Source: Pegea sp. RAD2-039 (lineage: Eukaryota; Chordata; Thaliacea; Salpida; Salpidae). From it: 64,000 nucleotides of DNA. The first letter of the stretch is position 1, and each line of letters opens with the position of its first letter. Where the stretch lies: positions 868,001 to 932,000 of the forward strand of contig JAQGEQ010000179.1 of assembly GCA_034620365.1 (NCBI GenBank), in the 5' to 3' direction. The notes beneath the pieces are model-generated. The model did no database searches and was not told where the DNA came from. It worked only from the letters and a program-made list of their open reading frames with translations. Positions 31,235 to 42,982 of this stretch are shown here, piece after piece. The translations under genes were made by a program, and so were the position numbers.

Positions 31235-33871
31235 TTAAAATTTAATCATATTACGAAAACTTTTGACATTATTTCGATGAGATTCCATTTTAGCATTTTG
31301 GGATTCTAACAATCCTAATTCATGTGAAACACTTCGTAATTTTCTTTGGAATTGTTCAGCAACCATCGGATTTCTGAGAAATAAAGATCTTAAGATGTGA
31401 TGAAGAGTAACTAATTTACTTGATCTCTATTAAGTATTTAAAATAATAATTGAAGTTCTAAAAATTTCTTAAAACAATCAATTATAAAAGTAGTGAGCTG
31501 ACGTTAGCAAGCGAGTCCTCACCACCTTCAACTAACAACCACAAGATTTGTTTGTAAGACAAGTCGTTATTGACTTGGTGTTGTTGATCAAGGAGTTTTT
31601 ACAAGTCAAGGTGTTAAATCAATCATCTGGCCTATACCAAATGTTGAAGCTCAATTAGTGTTTAAACTAAAAGTCAAATACAACAGAGAGGAATATTCTC
31701 GCAGCTATCAGCAAATAATTATTTTAATATAAATTTATGAAAATGAAATAAACATACAAGTTTATATTTCTTTTAATTTGAGTTTTCAATTTCGTAATTT
31801 CGTCTTTTTTGGCTTTTATCAAACTTTGACTTCTAACCAAATTTTGACTAAGTTCAAGTTCATCTTTCTTGTTTCCTTTCAACTTAAAACTATTTTTCTT
31901 TGCTAGTTTTTCATCTTTTGACGAGCTAGTTTGATTGTTTTTTCCAGATATAGTTTTGTTAAGAAGATGAAACATTCCAGGTTTTTTCTTTGTTACAAAC
32001 GTTTTTGTCTTGGAATTTTCTTTCTTCTGTAAAAGTACAAGTGTTTATGAAAAGCTTCTTAATTTGTGTATTTTTTTCTCAAACAAATAAAAATTCATCT
32101 GAAAAACTTAGAACAACTAACAGATAGTGGAAAGACCAATTAACAAAAATAATTGAAATTATTAGGTGAAAATATGAGTCGTTTTGTATAAAAATGAAAA
32201 ATCTTGAAGGTCTGGAGTTAAGTGAAAATTTGATTTCAGTAAAAAGACGAAATTTGTGAAAACCTTTTTTTTGGTTTCTTGGTTCTTGAGTATCTCAGCA
32301 CAACAATCTAGAGATTTACCTGGAGGTAGAACTACGATTGGAACAGGTAGCTTTCTTCCTTCACCATTCTTACCTAGACCATCACCAAGTTTATACCTTG
32401 ATGACAAAGCTCAAGTTTTAGGTTAAAAGCAGCAAATGGGAGTTTTTACCCAAATTTCTGCATAATTTTTGACCCTATTCCTTTCGTATGTTCTTCCCAA
32501 GCTCCAAGAGGTTTAGATTGATCCAAACTTGCATCTGATGATAGAGATAAGGATTAGGATTGAGATCAATCTTTCTAAAATGACCTTTGTTGTAAACTGA
32601 AGTGTATGAATCATCAGCAAAATCTTGTTTAGTGTCTTCGACATCTTTTGATTCTTGAAAAATCTGATCTGGAACAACTTCTTCAATATTTACCTCACAA
32701 GTTAAATTTTCATCTAAAAATCTAGAATCAAAAAACATGGATTTTAAATTTGCTTATTGGATTGAAAACAAACGAAAAAAAGCTTAATTATTCATCTAGT
32801 TATTTCACAAACAGTAAAATCGATTTTTAGCTAAATTCGTTTTGTTCCTGCTGAAAATTTTGATAAAAGTTAAACTTTAAAATATTTTAGTTAAAGACTT
32901 AAAGCAGAAAGCGCGATAATTAAATCGATCATGTGACATTAATAATGACGTCATCATGACGTCAAAAAACATAAATACTAAAATTGTAACGAAGTGAGAA
33001 GAGAAAAATAAAGTTGGTTTCGAATTTTTGTTGGGAATATTAACCTGACGGTACATCGAATTCCATTTTCAACTTGGTTGATGGTTCCTTTGCTCCATAT
33101 TCCAGATGGTTTTCTAGCAAGACATGATCTTCCTTTTTTAAACTCTTCATAATCAGGTTCCTTGTAAACTCGTAAGGTGCTTAAACTAGATCTGTGTCCG
33201 TGTGAATAGCGGCAATCGTGCTTCGAGAAGCTGTAAACACCTTCACTATAATCTCTCATCTAAGATTGAAAATTGAAGACTTACCGGCAACTTCCATCCA
33301 AGTAATAAGGACATGGCTTCATCTTCTCAATTAGAGGATTTAAAAAGAGTACATCAACTGATCCTTCATCTTTTTCTTCTTCATCTTCATCACAAGTGAC
33401 GACCATAGCATTGTGGTATTGTATTCCTGTCCATTCAGTTTCATAAGGTGCTTGACATTTAATTCCGTTCAAATTATCAACGTCGGCGATCGAATTAAGA
33501 AAAACTTTGTTCAAACTATCTCCTGGTTGAAGATTTTCTAGTTTAAAACTATTATCAGATCCAGAAGCACCCTGAAACAACTATTGATAGTGATATACGA
33601 AGCTCTAGAAGTTTCAAATCTTACATTTGTATCATCTAACATCGAAAGAAGTTGAGACTTTTCTATTGATAATTGATCCTCTTCTAGTATTTCAATTAAT
33701 TGTTTCAAATCATTTCTAGTTTCGATAAGATCTAATTCATTTGGTTCTATTTCAATTGCAGCTTCTATCTAGAAGCTAGAAATCAATTTCAGATTTTTAC
33801 AAGTTAAAACAAACTTGTAGTAGTTGCTGATTGTAAGTCAACAAATTCCGTTTTATTTCTTCCAGCTCCAT
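31235..33871 (-). CDS. ZGPAT: Zinc finger CCCH-type with G-patch domain protein (ZGPAT)
   Basis: Nine minus-strand exons in gene order: 33871-33815, 33768-33625, 33571-33285, 33230-33045, 32721-32585, 32534-32450, 32396-32264, 32026-31758 and 31373-31235. They give 478 codons plus stop, with all phases agreeing. ZGPAT is a nuclear DNA/RNA-binding regulator in vertebrates. Visible landmarks: an N-terminal helix (MELEEIKRNLLTYNQQLLQ), YHNAMVV, a CCCH finger (KPCPYYLDGSCRF...DCRYSHG, spacing C-x7-C-x6-C-x3-H), a Tudor-like stretch after SCLARKPSGIWSKGTI, the G-patch (HTKGIGSKIMQKFGYKLGDG then GLGKNGEGR), VVLPPGKSLD, and a C-terminal basic coiled coil ending FRNMIKF. The 50-bp intron 32535-32584 restores a frame that otherwise stops. 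The start of exon 4 was chosen to keep the finger spacing; an alternative acceptor at 33254 would add 8 residues. Confidence 0.92.
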
Positions 33872-34294
33872 CCTAAATTCATTGAATTTCTGTTTAAAAT
33901 ATCGTTTAAATAATTAATTCGATGTAATCATATTTTTAGCTTGAATAATTTGTACAGTAGCTTAAAAAGTAGTTTTCAAATTAATTCATTTCAATTAAAA
34001 CATCATATTAATTTCTTATCTCATATATTATTTATGAAAAGTTATTCAAAATATAAAGTATTGGCAAATTTTAATGAAAACTCTTTTACAACGGAATCTA
34101 GTTAAAAATAAAATATTTATTAAAAGTTAATCAGAATATTTGAAGTAAAAGACTGTGCTGTCAGATCTTTATCAAAGTAGTTCCACAATAACATTGAAAA
34201 ATTATCAACTAAAACTTCTATTGAACAAAAACTAAAAACAAATGATCATATAAACTAGAAATATAATATTGTCAATTTCAAATAATACACTTAC

Positions 34295-34316
34295 CTTTAA
34301 TAGAAGCAAGATAAAT
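34295..34316 (-). other. Candidate 22-nt non-coding exon upstream of ZGPAT
   Basis: On the minus strand, 22 bases are bounded by TTCTTACAG and GTAAGTG, both strong splice signals. It lies 424 bp upstream of the ZGPAT ATG, and an acceptor (AATTTAG) sits one base before that ATG. A spliced 5' UTR is the simplest reading. The rest of 33872-34996 shows no coding exon. Confidence 0.35.
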
Positions 34317-34996
34317 CTGTAAGAATCAATTAATAAAACAGATTTTAACTAATTTACAGATACAATAGAAGCTGCAAAAAAGTTCATTAAACATCATGCC
34401 AATATTTCAAAAACAACAAATATTTAAATTAGTGAAAAATTTAAATATACAAGTTGAGAAGTTCAAATAAAAGGAAATATTGAAAAATAAGTTCACACAC
34501 TTCATAAACATCAAAGATATATAACATCTGATGACAAGCAGTATATTTTAGTTCCACAACTTCAAAATACTAGCCACAAATTGTGTGCAGTAAACTACAA
34601 GTAAAATTGCACAAATACTTTCAAATAATTATTTCTTAAAAACCTATCACTGAATAACATTTTAATTCCAAAATGATCTTCTTCAAACTCCACAAAGTCA
34701 TCATTTATACAGAAATTGGTGTTTGGGAATAATATCAGAAATTTTCTACAATACCATACACTTTTAAATCAGTTCAACAATTTAAAAACAAAGTTGATAT
34801 AAAATAAAAAGTAAAAAAAAACTTAAATCTGATAAATAAATTTTGAGATTGTTCATTATTGATAGCTTTATTGACCTGAGATGAAAAAGCTTAGAAATAA
34901 AACAAGCAATTATTTAGAAGTATCGTTGCTGTAAGTAAGCAAATGAAAGGTATAATCTACTACAAAAACGTCCACAGTGGTTTTATGATGCTTTAT

Positions 34997-36345
34997 TTAG
35001 ACGAATATCTTTTGAGGTATCGTATCAATGCTGTAGTATTGATGGAATATTTCATGTTCTTCAACTCTAACTATTCTAATTCCAGAAAGATCATCACCTA
35101 ATTGAGCTCCAACAGCAGATGAGACAACACACTCAACCTACAAAAAGTTTAAAAAAATAAGATAAGTGAAATAAATAATTTGTTTCTTTACACTTGGGTG
35201 TAGACGTTGTGTTTGTTTAACTGAAGTGTATTATGCTAGTAAGACGCCAAAGTGAGAGACATTATCAAATTTCTCACGTTTTTCGACGAATCTTCAGTAG
35301 AAGTCCAAAAACCTCCGGCATTTCGATGATAATGTCCACAAAAGACTTTCTTTATGCCAGCAGTTGATAGTTTCTTTAAAAAGTTTTCACGAATTTTTTT
35401 GGGGATGTTGAAATAAAAATCTTCTTCGTCTGGTTTGTTGATGAACATGGGAATATGCATAAAGAGCACAGAATGCTTAGCAACAGAAGATCTGAAGAAA
35501 AGAATATTTCAACAAATGAAGCTAAAAACCAAACTTGTTGAAAAATTAAGATAAAAAACGAGATTCGAACTTTTGAAGTTGTTCTTCCAGCCAATTTTCC
35601 TGTCTTTTTGCATATTCTTTATATGATGAGGGATCATATACCAGCTGACTATTAATAACAATGTAGAAAACGCCTCCGACCCAAAAGCTATAAAAGTCAT
35701 CGCCGAAATGTTGCTGGTACCAATCGATTGACTTCGAGTCAGGGTAATTCCCCACATCATGATTACCACTGACAAAGAATACAGGAATATTTGATTTCAA
35801 TTTACATAAAACTTCTTTCACATCGGAAACTTGCTGGATTCTTATACTTTCATCTTCACCTGAGCAATCATACAATTTATTACTTGTTTGTAGCAGAAAA
35901 TCCTCCATGTTTGTAGCTTCATTTATTTAGTTTCTTTAACCTGACTTAATTATATAAAATTTTAAAACCTGGTAATGCGTTGATAATATCACCTCCAATA
36001 CACACAAATTTAGGAGAAGGACTCATATTATTGATGGCCTCAACTGATTTTGAAATTAATTTAATTTCTTCTTTCCATGTATGGCCTAAAATTGAAATTT
36101 TGTTTTAATTTATCTAAAGTTTAAGATCTTAAAAGTAAGTTTTACCTTTTCCTTCATTCTCAACCATATCTATGAGTCCAGGTTGAGGGTCTGCTATAAA
36201 AATAAAAGAATAATTTCCTTTCCACAATTCCTCAGTAGCTAGAAAATTCAATCGATAACATCTGCTATTTTTGCTTAATCTATGAAATTTCACCTTTATC
36301 AAAGCCTTTAACTTGTTGGTTTTCAGCTTTTATCAAGTGAGCCAT
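34997..36345 (-). CDS. CPPED1: CPPED1-type calcineurin-like metallophosphoesterase
   Basis: Six minus-strand exons: 36345-36294, 36238-36146, 36085-35969, 35916-35571, 35491-35278 and 35137-34997. They give 320 codons plus TAA (human CPPED1 is 314). CPPED1 is a Ser/Thr protein phosphatase that acts on AKT in vertebrates. The metal-binding motifs are all present: D34 in IADPQPG, D81 in GGDIINA, N139-H140 in SGNHD, H215 in FMHIP, and H256/H258 in GHYHRNAGG. YSFWVGGVFYIVINSQ is the family signature after GNHD. The donor of exon 4 (AAAA|GTTCGA) was chosen by phase. The stop overlaps an AATAAA (34992-34997). A 27-nt possible micro-exon lies at 35194-35220. The gene faces the same way as ZGPAT, 1.1 kb upstream of it. 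Confidence 0.93.
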
Positions 36346-37049
36346 TTGTTCAAATTTTAATTGAAGTTTATAAATTAAAATCTAGCTGAACAAATTTTAT
36401 TACAAAATTTCATTTAATTCATTCAAGTTACTTTATTCTAACTTATTTCTATTATAAATTTTATTCTTATATATTATAAACTAACAAATAATATTCTAAT
36501 GAAACAAAATAAATTTACCCTTAAGAGAAAACTGATTATAGACTGAAAGAACTTCAACTCTTTTACAGTTTATTTATAACCCTGAAAAGTATTCCTAATC
36601 AAAATGAACATATCTTCAAAAAAATTACAAAAAGGGGCTACTACGGTTTTCTTGTTTATAATTTTTACTTCGAACAGTTCCAAAATGAACTAATAATTTT
36701 TTGACCAAATTTTGTTAGTAAGAAAACTATGATTAAAAGTTGCTATACCACAAATACTTAAATCAAGCACAAATAAGAATAGTAAGATTTTAAATTAAAA
36801 ACGGATTTTAAATAAAATATTTCTGTAAATTAACTGGTTTACAAGTTCAAAATTTTTCCTTAAAAAAATCAGATAACGATTGTAAGACTGAAATAAAGCA
36901 AATTTGACTCATACTTAATGGTAGTGCTCGGATATAGATCATCTAATGAAATGAAGTAAATGCAAACACAAAGAAAGGATGTAAGAAAGAGATCATAATT
37001 TATTTTATTTTTCTGGTTGGCACGTTTGTGACTAATTTAGCCAAATCAA
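36346..37049. other. AT-rich spacer upstream of CPPED1
   Basis: No coding exon seen. It should include the CPPED1 promoter, which cannot be pinpointed. Confidence 0.4.
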
Positions 37050-37760
37050 ATTAATTAACTACAAAAGGAACTACTGGCTACATTTTTACAAAGGTCTCAT
37101 AAATGTAATTGTTGGGTGGTAATGGAACTCTTATATTCCATACGCCTTCTTCTTTTATCTACATCATTGGTTCTGGCTTGGCTCATAAAAGATTTTGACG
37201 CTGAGTTGATAGTTTTTCTTAATGCTGTACAATCCGCAGAAAGCTCAGCCAACTGAATATATTCTATATAGCTGTTTCAAAGATGGTTTTACTATATCTT
37301 TGTATCTTTTTTTCAAGTACCTATGTCTCAGTAAACTAACGATTAGCAATAACATTCGAGCCTTAGAAAATACTTTGCTGGTTCGACCATATCTCTAAAA
37401 TGAATGATAACCGTTTAATTAAGGTTTTGTGCATGGTAAGCTCTCATCGGGCTCTAGTTTACTTCTTTATCAACGTTAGCATAAAATTATATTAAGCTGC
37501 CTACATATTTGAGGTACTGCATGGGGTTGATTCTTTCGCTGTTAATGGTAGTGTAAGAATGAGTTTATTCGTCTAATGGATCGGGTTAGTAGTACTTCTG
37601 TTTTTGTGCAGCTTCTTGTCGTTGTATTTCCACAAATATGATGGTTTTGTATCAACACTAACAGCCCCACCACATTTGAGTTGATTAATTGCTTTGATGG
37701 TCTCCCTAAGTGATGGAAGTTCATTAAGCTTTTAAATCACTCAGTTTTTTTATATAAAAA
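37050..37760 (-). mobile_element. Degenerate LINE (non-LTR retrotransposon) relic
   Basis: Read on the minus strand, broken frames give in order ETIKAINQLKCGG (RT N-terminal region pattern), MQYLKYVGS (the ...F.YLGS block after the RT core), and LKKRYKDIVKPSLKQL (the KKRYKDTLKASLK C-terminal block of many invertebrate LINE ORF2 proteins). The order is correct for an RT ORF. There are many stops and the catalytic core is missing. The assignment rests on motif recall. Confidence 0.55.
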
Positions 37761-38529
37761 ACGATTTGTGTTGCAAACTAGACGCTTAGCGCCGAAGAGT
37801 GATTGAAAATGTTCAGACTGCTGTAATAAGATGGATTTTTTTATCAGATTGCATTCTACAGCCGCAGAAGGTTCTCTGCCTTAAACGGTGAGTCATATAC
37901 CGATGTAAAGGTTTCATAAAATCGTCGGTGGTTAATAGTTTAAAAGATAAATACAAAAAGTGTTGTTCTTTCTTCATTAAATAACGTTGGTGGCTTCAAC
38001 ACATAAATTGATATTTTCAGATACTTGTAACAGATTGTTTTAATATCTTCAGACTTTATTAAAATTCTATCTTCTAATCGAATATCACTGATACTAAAAA
38101 CTGGAATAAATATTTTAAGTTAGATGTTCAATTTTACCTGTTTTCTTGTTATGCAACTTTAAATCCAGGTCTATTCTATTTAAATTTACAATATTTTGAA
38201 GTAGGTAAACTTTTTGTCTACTTAACTTCTAGTGATAATTTCAAATAACTAGGTAGCTACCAGATTTGTTACTTCTGATAATATTATTTTATTCGAAGTT
38301 TCTATTATAAAAGTTGATAAATGAAATATATAAATATAAAAACATTAAATGCAATAAACAGGCAATAATCAAGCTTACAACAAGTTTACGTTTATATTTG
38401 AGTTGATTATGTCTCTAAAAGATAAAGAAAACCTAAAAAAATTGATAAATTAATTTTATGAAAAATATTGGAATATAAAACGATGATTAAGTGAATATTT
38501 AGTGAGCCAGAAATTAATTGGAAAAGTTC
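37761..38529. other. Spacer between LINE relic and CFAP36
   Basis: No coding exon seen. The right end contains the CFAP36 3' UTR; no canonical poly(A) signal was found close to the stop. Confidence 0.35.
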
Positions 38530-41500
38530 TTATTTGGTTTTGTTGATCACTTCTCTTTTGAGTCTTTCAGCCAAGGCTCTTCGCGCTTTCAACATCTTCT
38601 CTTTCTCAATATCAACTTCTTGTTGAGAGGAATCTGAAAATAAGAATTTAAAACTTGCAACAGATGATCAGAACTGACCGAAGGTTTGATGGTTTTCCTC
38701 AAGCAGTAGTTCTTCCTGTCTTTGTTTCCGTTTTGCTTCTAAGATCTTTTCTCTCTGCTTGCTTAAATAATCTCTTCTTTGAGCAAGGTCATGCGGATCA
38801 ATTGAATTTAGAGACTTTTGCTGAAGACAAATAAGAACTTTAATAGAGGCTAGTTAGTATGAAAGTGATGAGTAAAATTTCAACGTTAAATGTAGAATGT
38901 GAAGTAAGAAAGCTGGGCCTCATAATAGACCAGAGAGGTTCCTGGGCACCGAAAGCTGGATTCCTGGAATGCCTTAGTTTCAAAACCGCTAAGCTATAAA
39001 AATAGATTCATAGCTACATCCGTAAACGTGCGGATGTCTGAAAGAGACTCCTGATAGACTGTAATTGTAGACCAACGCCCTGGGAAAACTATTACCAATC
39101 ACTGTCCTCTTCCTTTGGTACCAGGGCAATATTAGCAAAAAAGTCATTTGGACAAACTTGGGTAAACTCAACTAATGAAAAGGTTAATGACAAGATCCTT
39201 ATAGTAGTAGGTTTACTTCCAGGATATTCTGAAACCCCTGATTGCTATTTTGATAAAAACTACAAAACCAACTAGTAACAGCCACTATTAATTTATTAAC
39301 TGACTTCTACCGCGGTGTAAGTTGATTTGATGTCTGTGGTTGTAGAAGAATTACATCTTGTCTCATTAGTTACATCTGCAATCCATTTATTTGTGATATC
39401 AACAGCTTTGTGCTATAAGCAAGAACGGTTTTAAAGATTAAAAGTAGAATAAGCTGAAGTCTGCACCTGTTTCAAAGGGTTAAGTACTTTCTTTGTAGTT
39501 TCTTTCTTATCCTTCGATTTATTTGTAGTGTTTGCAGCTACAAGTCATCAAATTAATTTACTTTTTGTTATTTGGTTTCTTCTTACTTAAAAGAGATTGA
39601 TTTTGTAAAGTTAAATTGAAGTCAGGTTTTGATGATGATGATTCTACGGAGCATATCGGAGCTTGGGATTTGTTGTTCGAATTGTTGACGTCATTCACAC
39701 TTAGTAGCGATAACCGAATTGCCTGAAATTTGAATAAATTTAAATATTAAAAAATAAAATTAAAATATTGTTACTAACTTTTATGCCAAATAAATTTAGA
39801 AAAACAGAAAAATTAGTTTCTTTTTTAATAAAACAAAGAAAAAATGTTTAAGAAGAAAATTAGTGAGCTTTTTAGTAAACTAAAATGAAAAATCTTCAAA
39901 TTTAATTTACTTAATTCTTTTGTCAGAAATATTTTCTACTTTCACCTTTTCCAACATTTCGTTTTCTAGCTCAATGAGTTTCTTCAATCTTTCAGATTCT
40001 TGTTTAGAAAATTCAACTGCTCTTTGATAATTATGTTCTTCCTGTTCTTGCAATTTCTTAAGCATCCCCGAGGCTTTTGCAAACTCTTTTTTTGATTTTC
40101 TACAAATAAAATGATGTGATCATTTATTAAGAAATTCAAAAGCATCTAAACTTACTTCAAAATGAAATCAACTTCAACTTTAGGATTTGGTTCAACTCCA
40201 CTATTCTTCAGGTGATTTTGGTCAATTCCTGAGAAATTTCAATAAACTATTTAAAATAGGCAAATGGAAAAAGCTGTAAAGTTTTGAATAATGTTAAAAA
40301 TCAATATAAATATATTTTTGTAGGATCTAAAAGTTCAAAATTAATAATCAAAGATTTATAAAGTTTTGAAAATTTAAGATTTCTAAGAAGTGTGTGGGTG
40401 ATTTTGAAGATAATTTCATTTCACTTTGAAAATCATAAAATTGAAACTTATAAAAAAAATGTTGATCTGATTTCAAATGCTATTCTGATAACTTCTTGTA
40501 CACTGATATTGTATAAACAAAATGGCTAAAATTTTAGATAATCAATTTAAAATAAATAAATAAAAGTTTAAAATAAAAGTGAATTTGATAATAGAAAATA
40601 AAGTTTAAAAAGTTCATTTACAAAAATGTAGAAAAACGACCTGAATAGTTTTGCATCTTCATCAAAGACATGGCCTGCATATCTAACTCCACATTGTGTC
40701 TTGTCATAATCGTTTTAAAAAGAATAAAATCATCAGCTGCCCAGATGTACTCGAAGACACCCTATTACAAAAGTATAAACACTTTTCAACAGTTCAAAAA
40801 AGTTAAAATCTCTTTTAGTATTTAGAAATTGAAAAGTTAGAAAATAATGATAGCAAATTAAGCCTTAAAAGGAGTAAATATTGAAAGGGTGAAGTTTCGT
40901 ACCTCGGCAGGTTGAATTGAAGACTTATGTTGATCACAAGCTTTTGAAAATAGGTCTTCAGAGATTTCTAGCTCCCGCATGTATTTATACAATAATCTTT
41001 CAACCTATAAAGTCCAGATTATTAACATTCATAAATGAAATCAGTTTAAAGAGTTTCAAACCAGAAGATAAAATTCAAATTTTTAACGTTGATGAAAGTT
41101 TAAATAAAAAATAACTAAAAAATGTTCTTATATAATAAACCGAACATTTTTCATTTCAACAACAAATCATTAATAACCATATGACTAAGTTGGGAAATTT
41201 GTGCTGAAATTGTCTTAAAATTGATTTAATAATAGCCTTTAAAATCAACATTTAACACAGACAGAAAAAGTAAACATCAATTTCAATGGATTTAAATGAT
41301 GTTACAAATATTTGTACAAGAAAATACAAACAAGTTCACCAAAATCATCCCAAAGTATTTTAGAAAACAAAACTTTTTGAAATTTATCGACTACTTATAA
41401 CTTTGAATCAAGACTTTATCATTTCATTTAAATATATTTAATAAAGTAAAACATCTCACCAAAGCTTTATATTTCTCATGTATGTCTGTGTATTCAAATT

Positions 41501-42099
41501 TATTTTCCTCTTTTGATTCAAAACCTTAAGAAATTTTAACATTAAGTATATAATGAAGCAATAAATATTTTCTAGAATTTAAATTCTTAAAATATCACAA
41601 TATTTAATTCTAAGATTTTATATTTAGATAAATACATGAACAAATGATTTGAAAAATAATTATTAGATTGAAAAATTTCTTCACATAAAAATAGTTTATA
41701 GATTTAGCTGCTTATAAAAAAACATTAATTTGAATATTTAGTCACTGCTGATTACAACAAGAATTTACAATTAATTACAATTAGAATTTAAATCAATTAA
41801 AAAAGTAATCTTGAAATTGAGGTAACAATTGCAGAGTTATAACAGAATATAAAAGATTATTTGGTTATAAAATAATAGTCTAAATTAGAATAATTTTACA
41901 TAATAGATGCAAAATAATATTAACAATATATTATAACTACATATTTATATATTTCTTAAAACTTACAGCCACAATTATCATCAACAAAATCCATTATTGG
42001 AATCGTCCAAGTTGCACTTTGTAAAAATCCAACAATGCCATCCAAAATCCAACTAACATCTTTAGATTTTTTGCTACTAACTTTTTTTCTTTTTAACAT
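38530..42099 (-). CDS. CFAP36: Cilia- and flagella-associated protein 36 (CFAP36/CCDC104)
   Basis: Eleven minus-strand exons: 42099-41967, 41524-41460, 41004-40903, 40761-40641, 40228-40156, 40099-39946, 39722-39587, 39537-39467, 39412-39311, 38820-38679 and 38633-38530. They give 400 codons plus TAA with consistent phases. CFAP36 (BARTL1) binds the small GTPase ARL3 and is linked to cilia. The N-terminal BART-like helical domain (residues 1 to about 140) matches strongly: WILDGIVGFLQSATWTIPIM, YTDIHEKYKALVERLL, and AADDFILFKTIMTRHNVELD. A charged coiled coil follows at about 165-215. A low-complexity Ser/Thr/Lys linker is longer than in human (342 aa). The conserved end RRDYLSKQREKIL ... RRALAERLKREVINK is intact. 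The start is the ATG 14 codons before DVSWILDG. Intron 9 (38821-39310) contains a GC-richer insertion. Confidence 0.9.
38880..39235 (-). repeat. Possible SINE or other repeat inside CFAP36 intron 9
   Basis: This block is clearly less AT-rich than the flanking intron. On the minus strand it includes TATAGCTTAGCGGTTTTGAA, which resembles an RNA polymerase III A box of a tRNA-derived SINE. A convincing B box was not found. There is no coding frame. No second copy was noticed in this window. Confidence 0.3.
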
Positions 42100-42406
42100 C
42101 AGGAAAATTTGTATTATTTCACAAAATATTATAAAATCCGACACTACAATTAAACCAAAATTTAAAAATGAAATAAGAAGTTTCAACATTTAAACATCAG
42201 CAGAAATATTTCAAAGAGTTTAACTGAAATTGGAATAATTTAATAATTCACAGTTTGAATAGAAAACCTCTCCCAAAATCATGTTAAAGGTAATCAATAT
42301 GTAAAATTCAAACACTAACTATTCAGAACAAGTCTGTTCACAAGATGACTCAAGTGGTTCAAGTCCTTATAATTAAACTAATCTGTTTATTCAAATTATC
42401 TTTTGC

Positions 42407-42982
42407 CTATGCAATCTTATATGCTGATGTAGATTTAAATATTTTTTCTACAGTAGAAGGCTTCTTTCTATATTCTACAGAGTTGGTTAAAGTATAAAGA
42501 AAGCCTTCAGTTGACTTTAAAGCATTTGATCTCCATCTTTTAATTCCAAAATTCTTGATAACGGTTCGACATCCTTTTAAATATGAGTTGATCCACCCTT
42601 CTCTTATAATCAATGTGTCAGTTTTCTGAGGGGTTATTGTCAATTTTTCTTGACAATCCATCATATTTTTATAAGATATGTTATAAGTATACACAACCAT
42701 AGTTTGCTCAACTCTATTTACGATCGATTCTTCAACAATATAAACTAATTTTTTCATATGATTTTTAAAGATATAAGACCCCCATGAAGGTATTGAATTA
42801 GTCTTAGATAATATTCTGATACTTCTTAAACTTCCATTTTCAGTTATTTCTCGAGCAACAACATCTTCACTAAGCACATGTTGGCTGAATTTGTTGGGAT
42901 ACTTTTTCCAGAACCCACAAACCACTTCAAGCCAAGAATGATTGAATACATGATTAAAAATTGCATACTTTGAATTATCCAT
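42407..42982 (-). CDS. PRELID1: PRELI domain-containing protein 1 (PRELID1), intronless
   Basis: A single open frame of 191 codons with ATG at 42982. PRELID1 works with TRIAP1 in the mitochondrial intermembrane space to move phosphatidic acid. The PRELI/MSF1 domain covers almost the whole protein: SWLEVVCGFWKKYPN, HVLSEDVVAREI, RILSKTNSIPSWG, VYIVEESIVN, QTMVVYTYNI, REGWINSYLKG and FGIKRWRSNALKSTEGF line up in order with PRELID1/Ups1. It is slightly shorter than human PRELID1 (219 aa), lacking the LEA-like tail. It has no intron although every other gene here has many, so it could be a retrogene. The frame is fully open. The stop lies about 300 bp upstream of the CFAP36 start on the same strand. 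Confidence 0.88.
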   Translation of the reverse strand: MDNSKYAIFNHVFNHSWLEVVCGFWKKYPNKFSQHVLSEDVVAREITENGSLRSIRILSKTNSIPSWGSYIFKNHMKKLVYIVEESIVNRVEQTMVVYTYNISYKNMMDCQEKLTITPQKTDTLIIREGWINSYLKGCRTVIKNFGIKRWRSNALKSTEGFLYTLTNSVEYRKKPSTVEKIFKSTSAYKIA

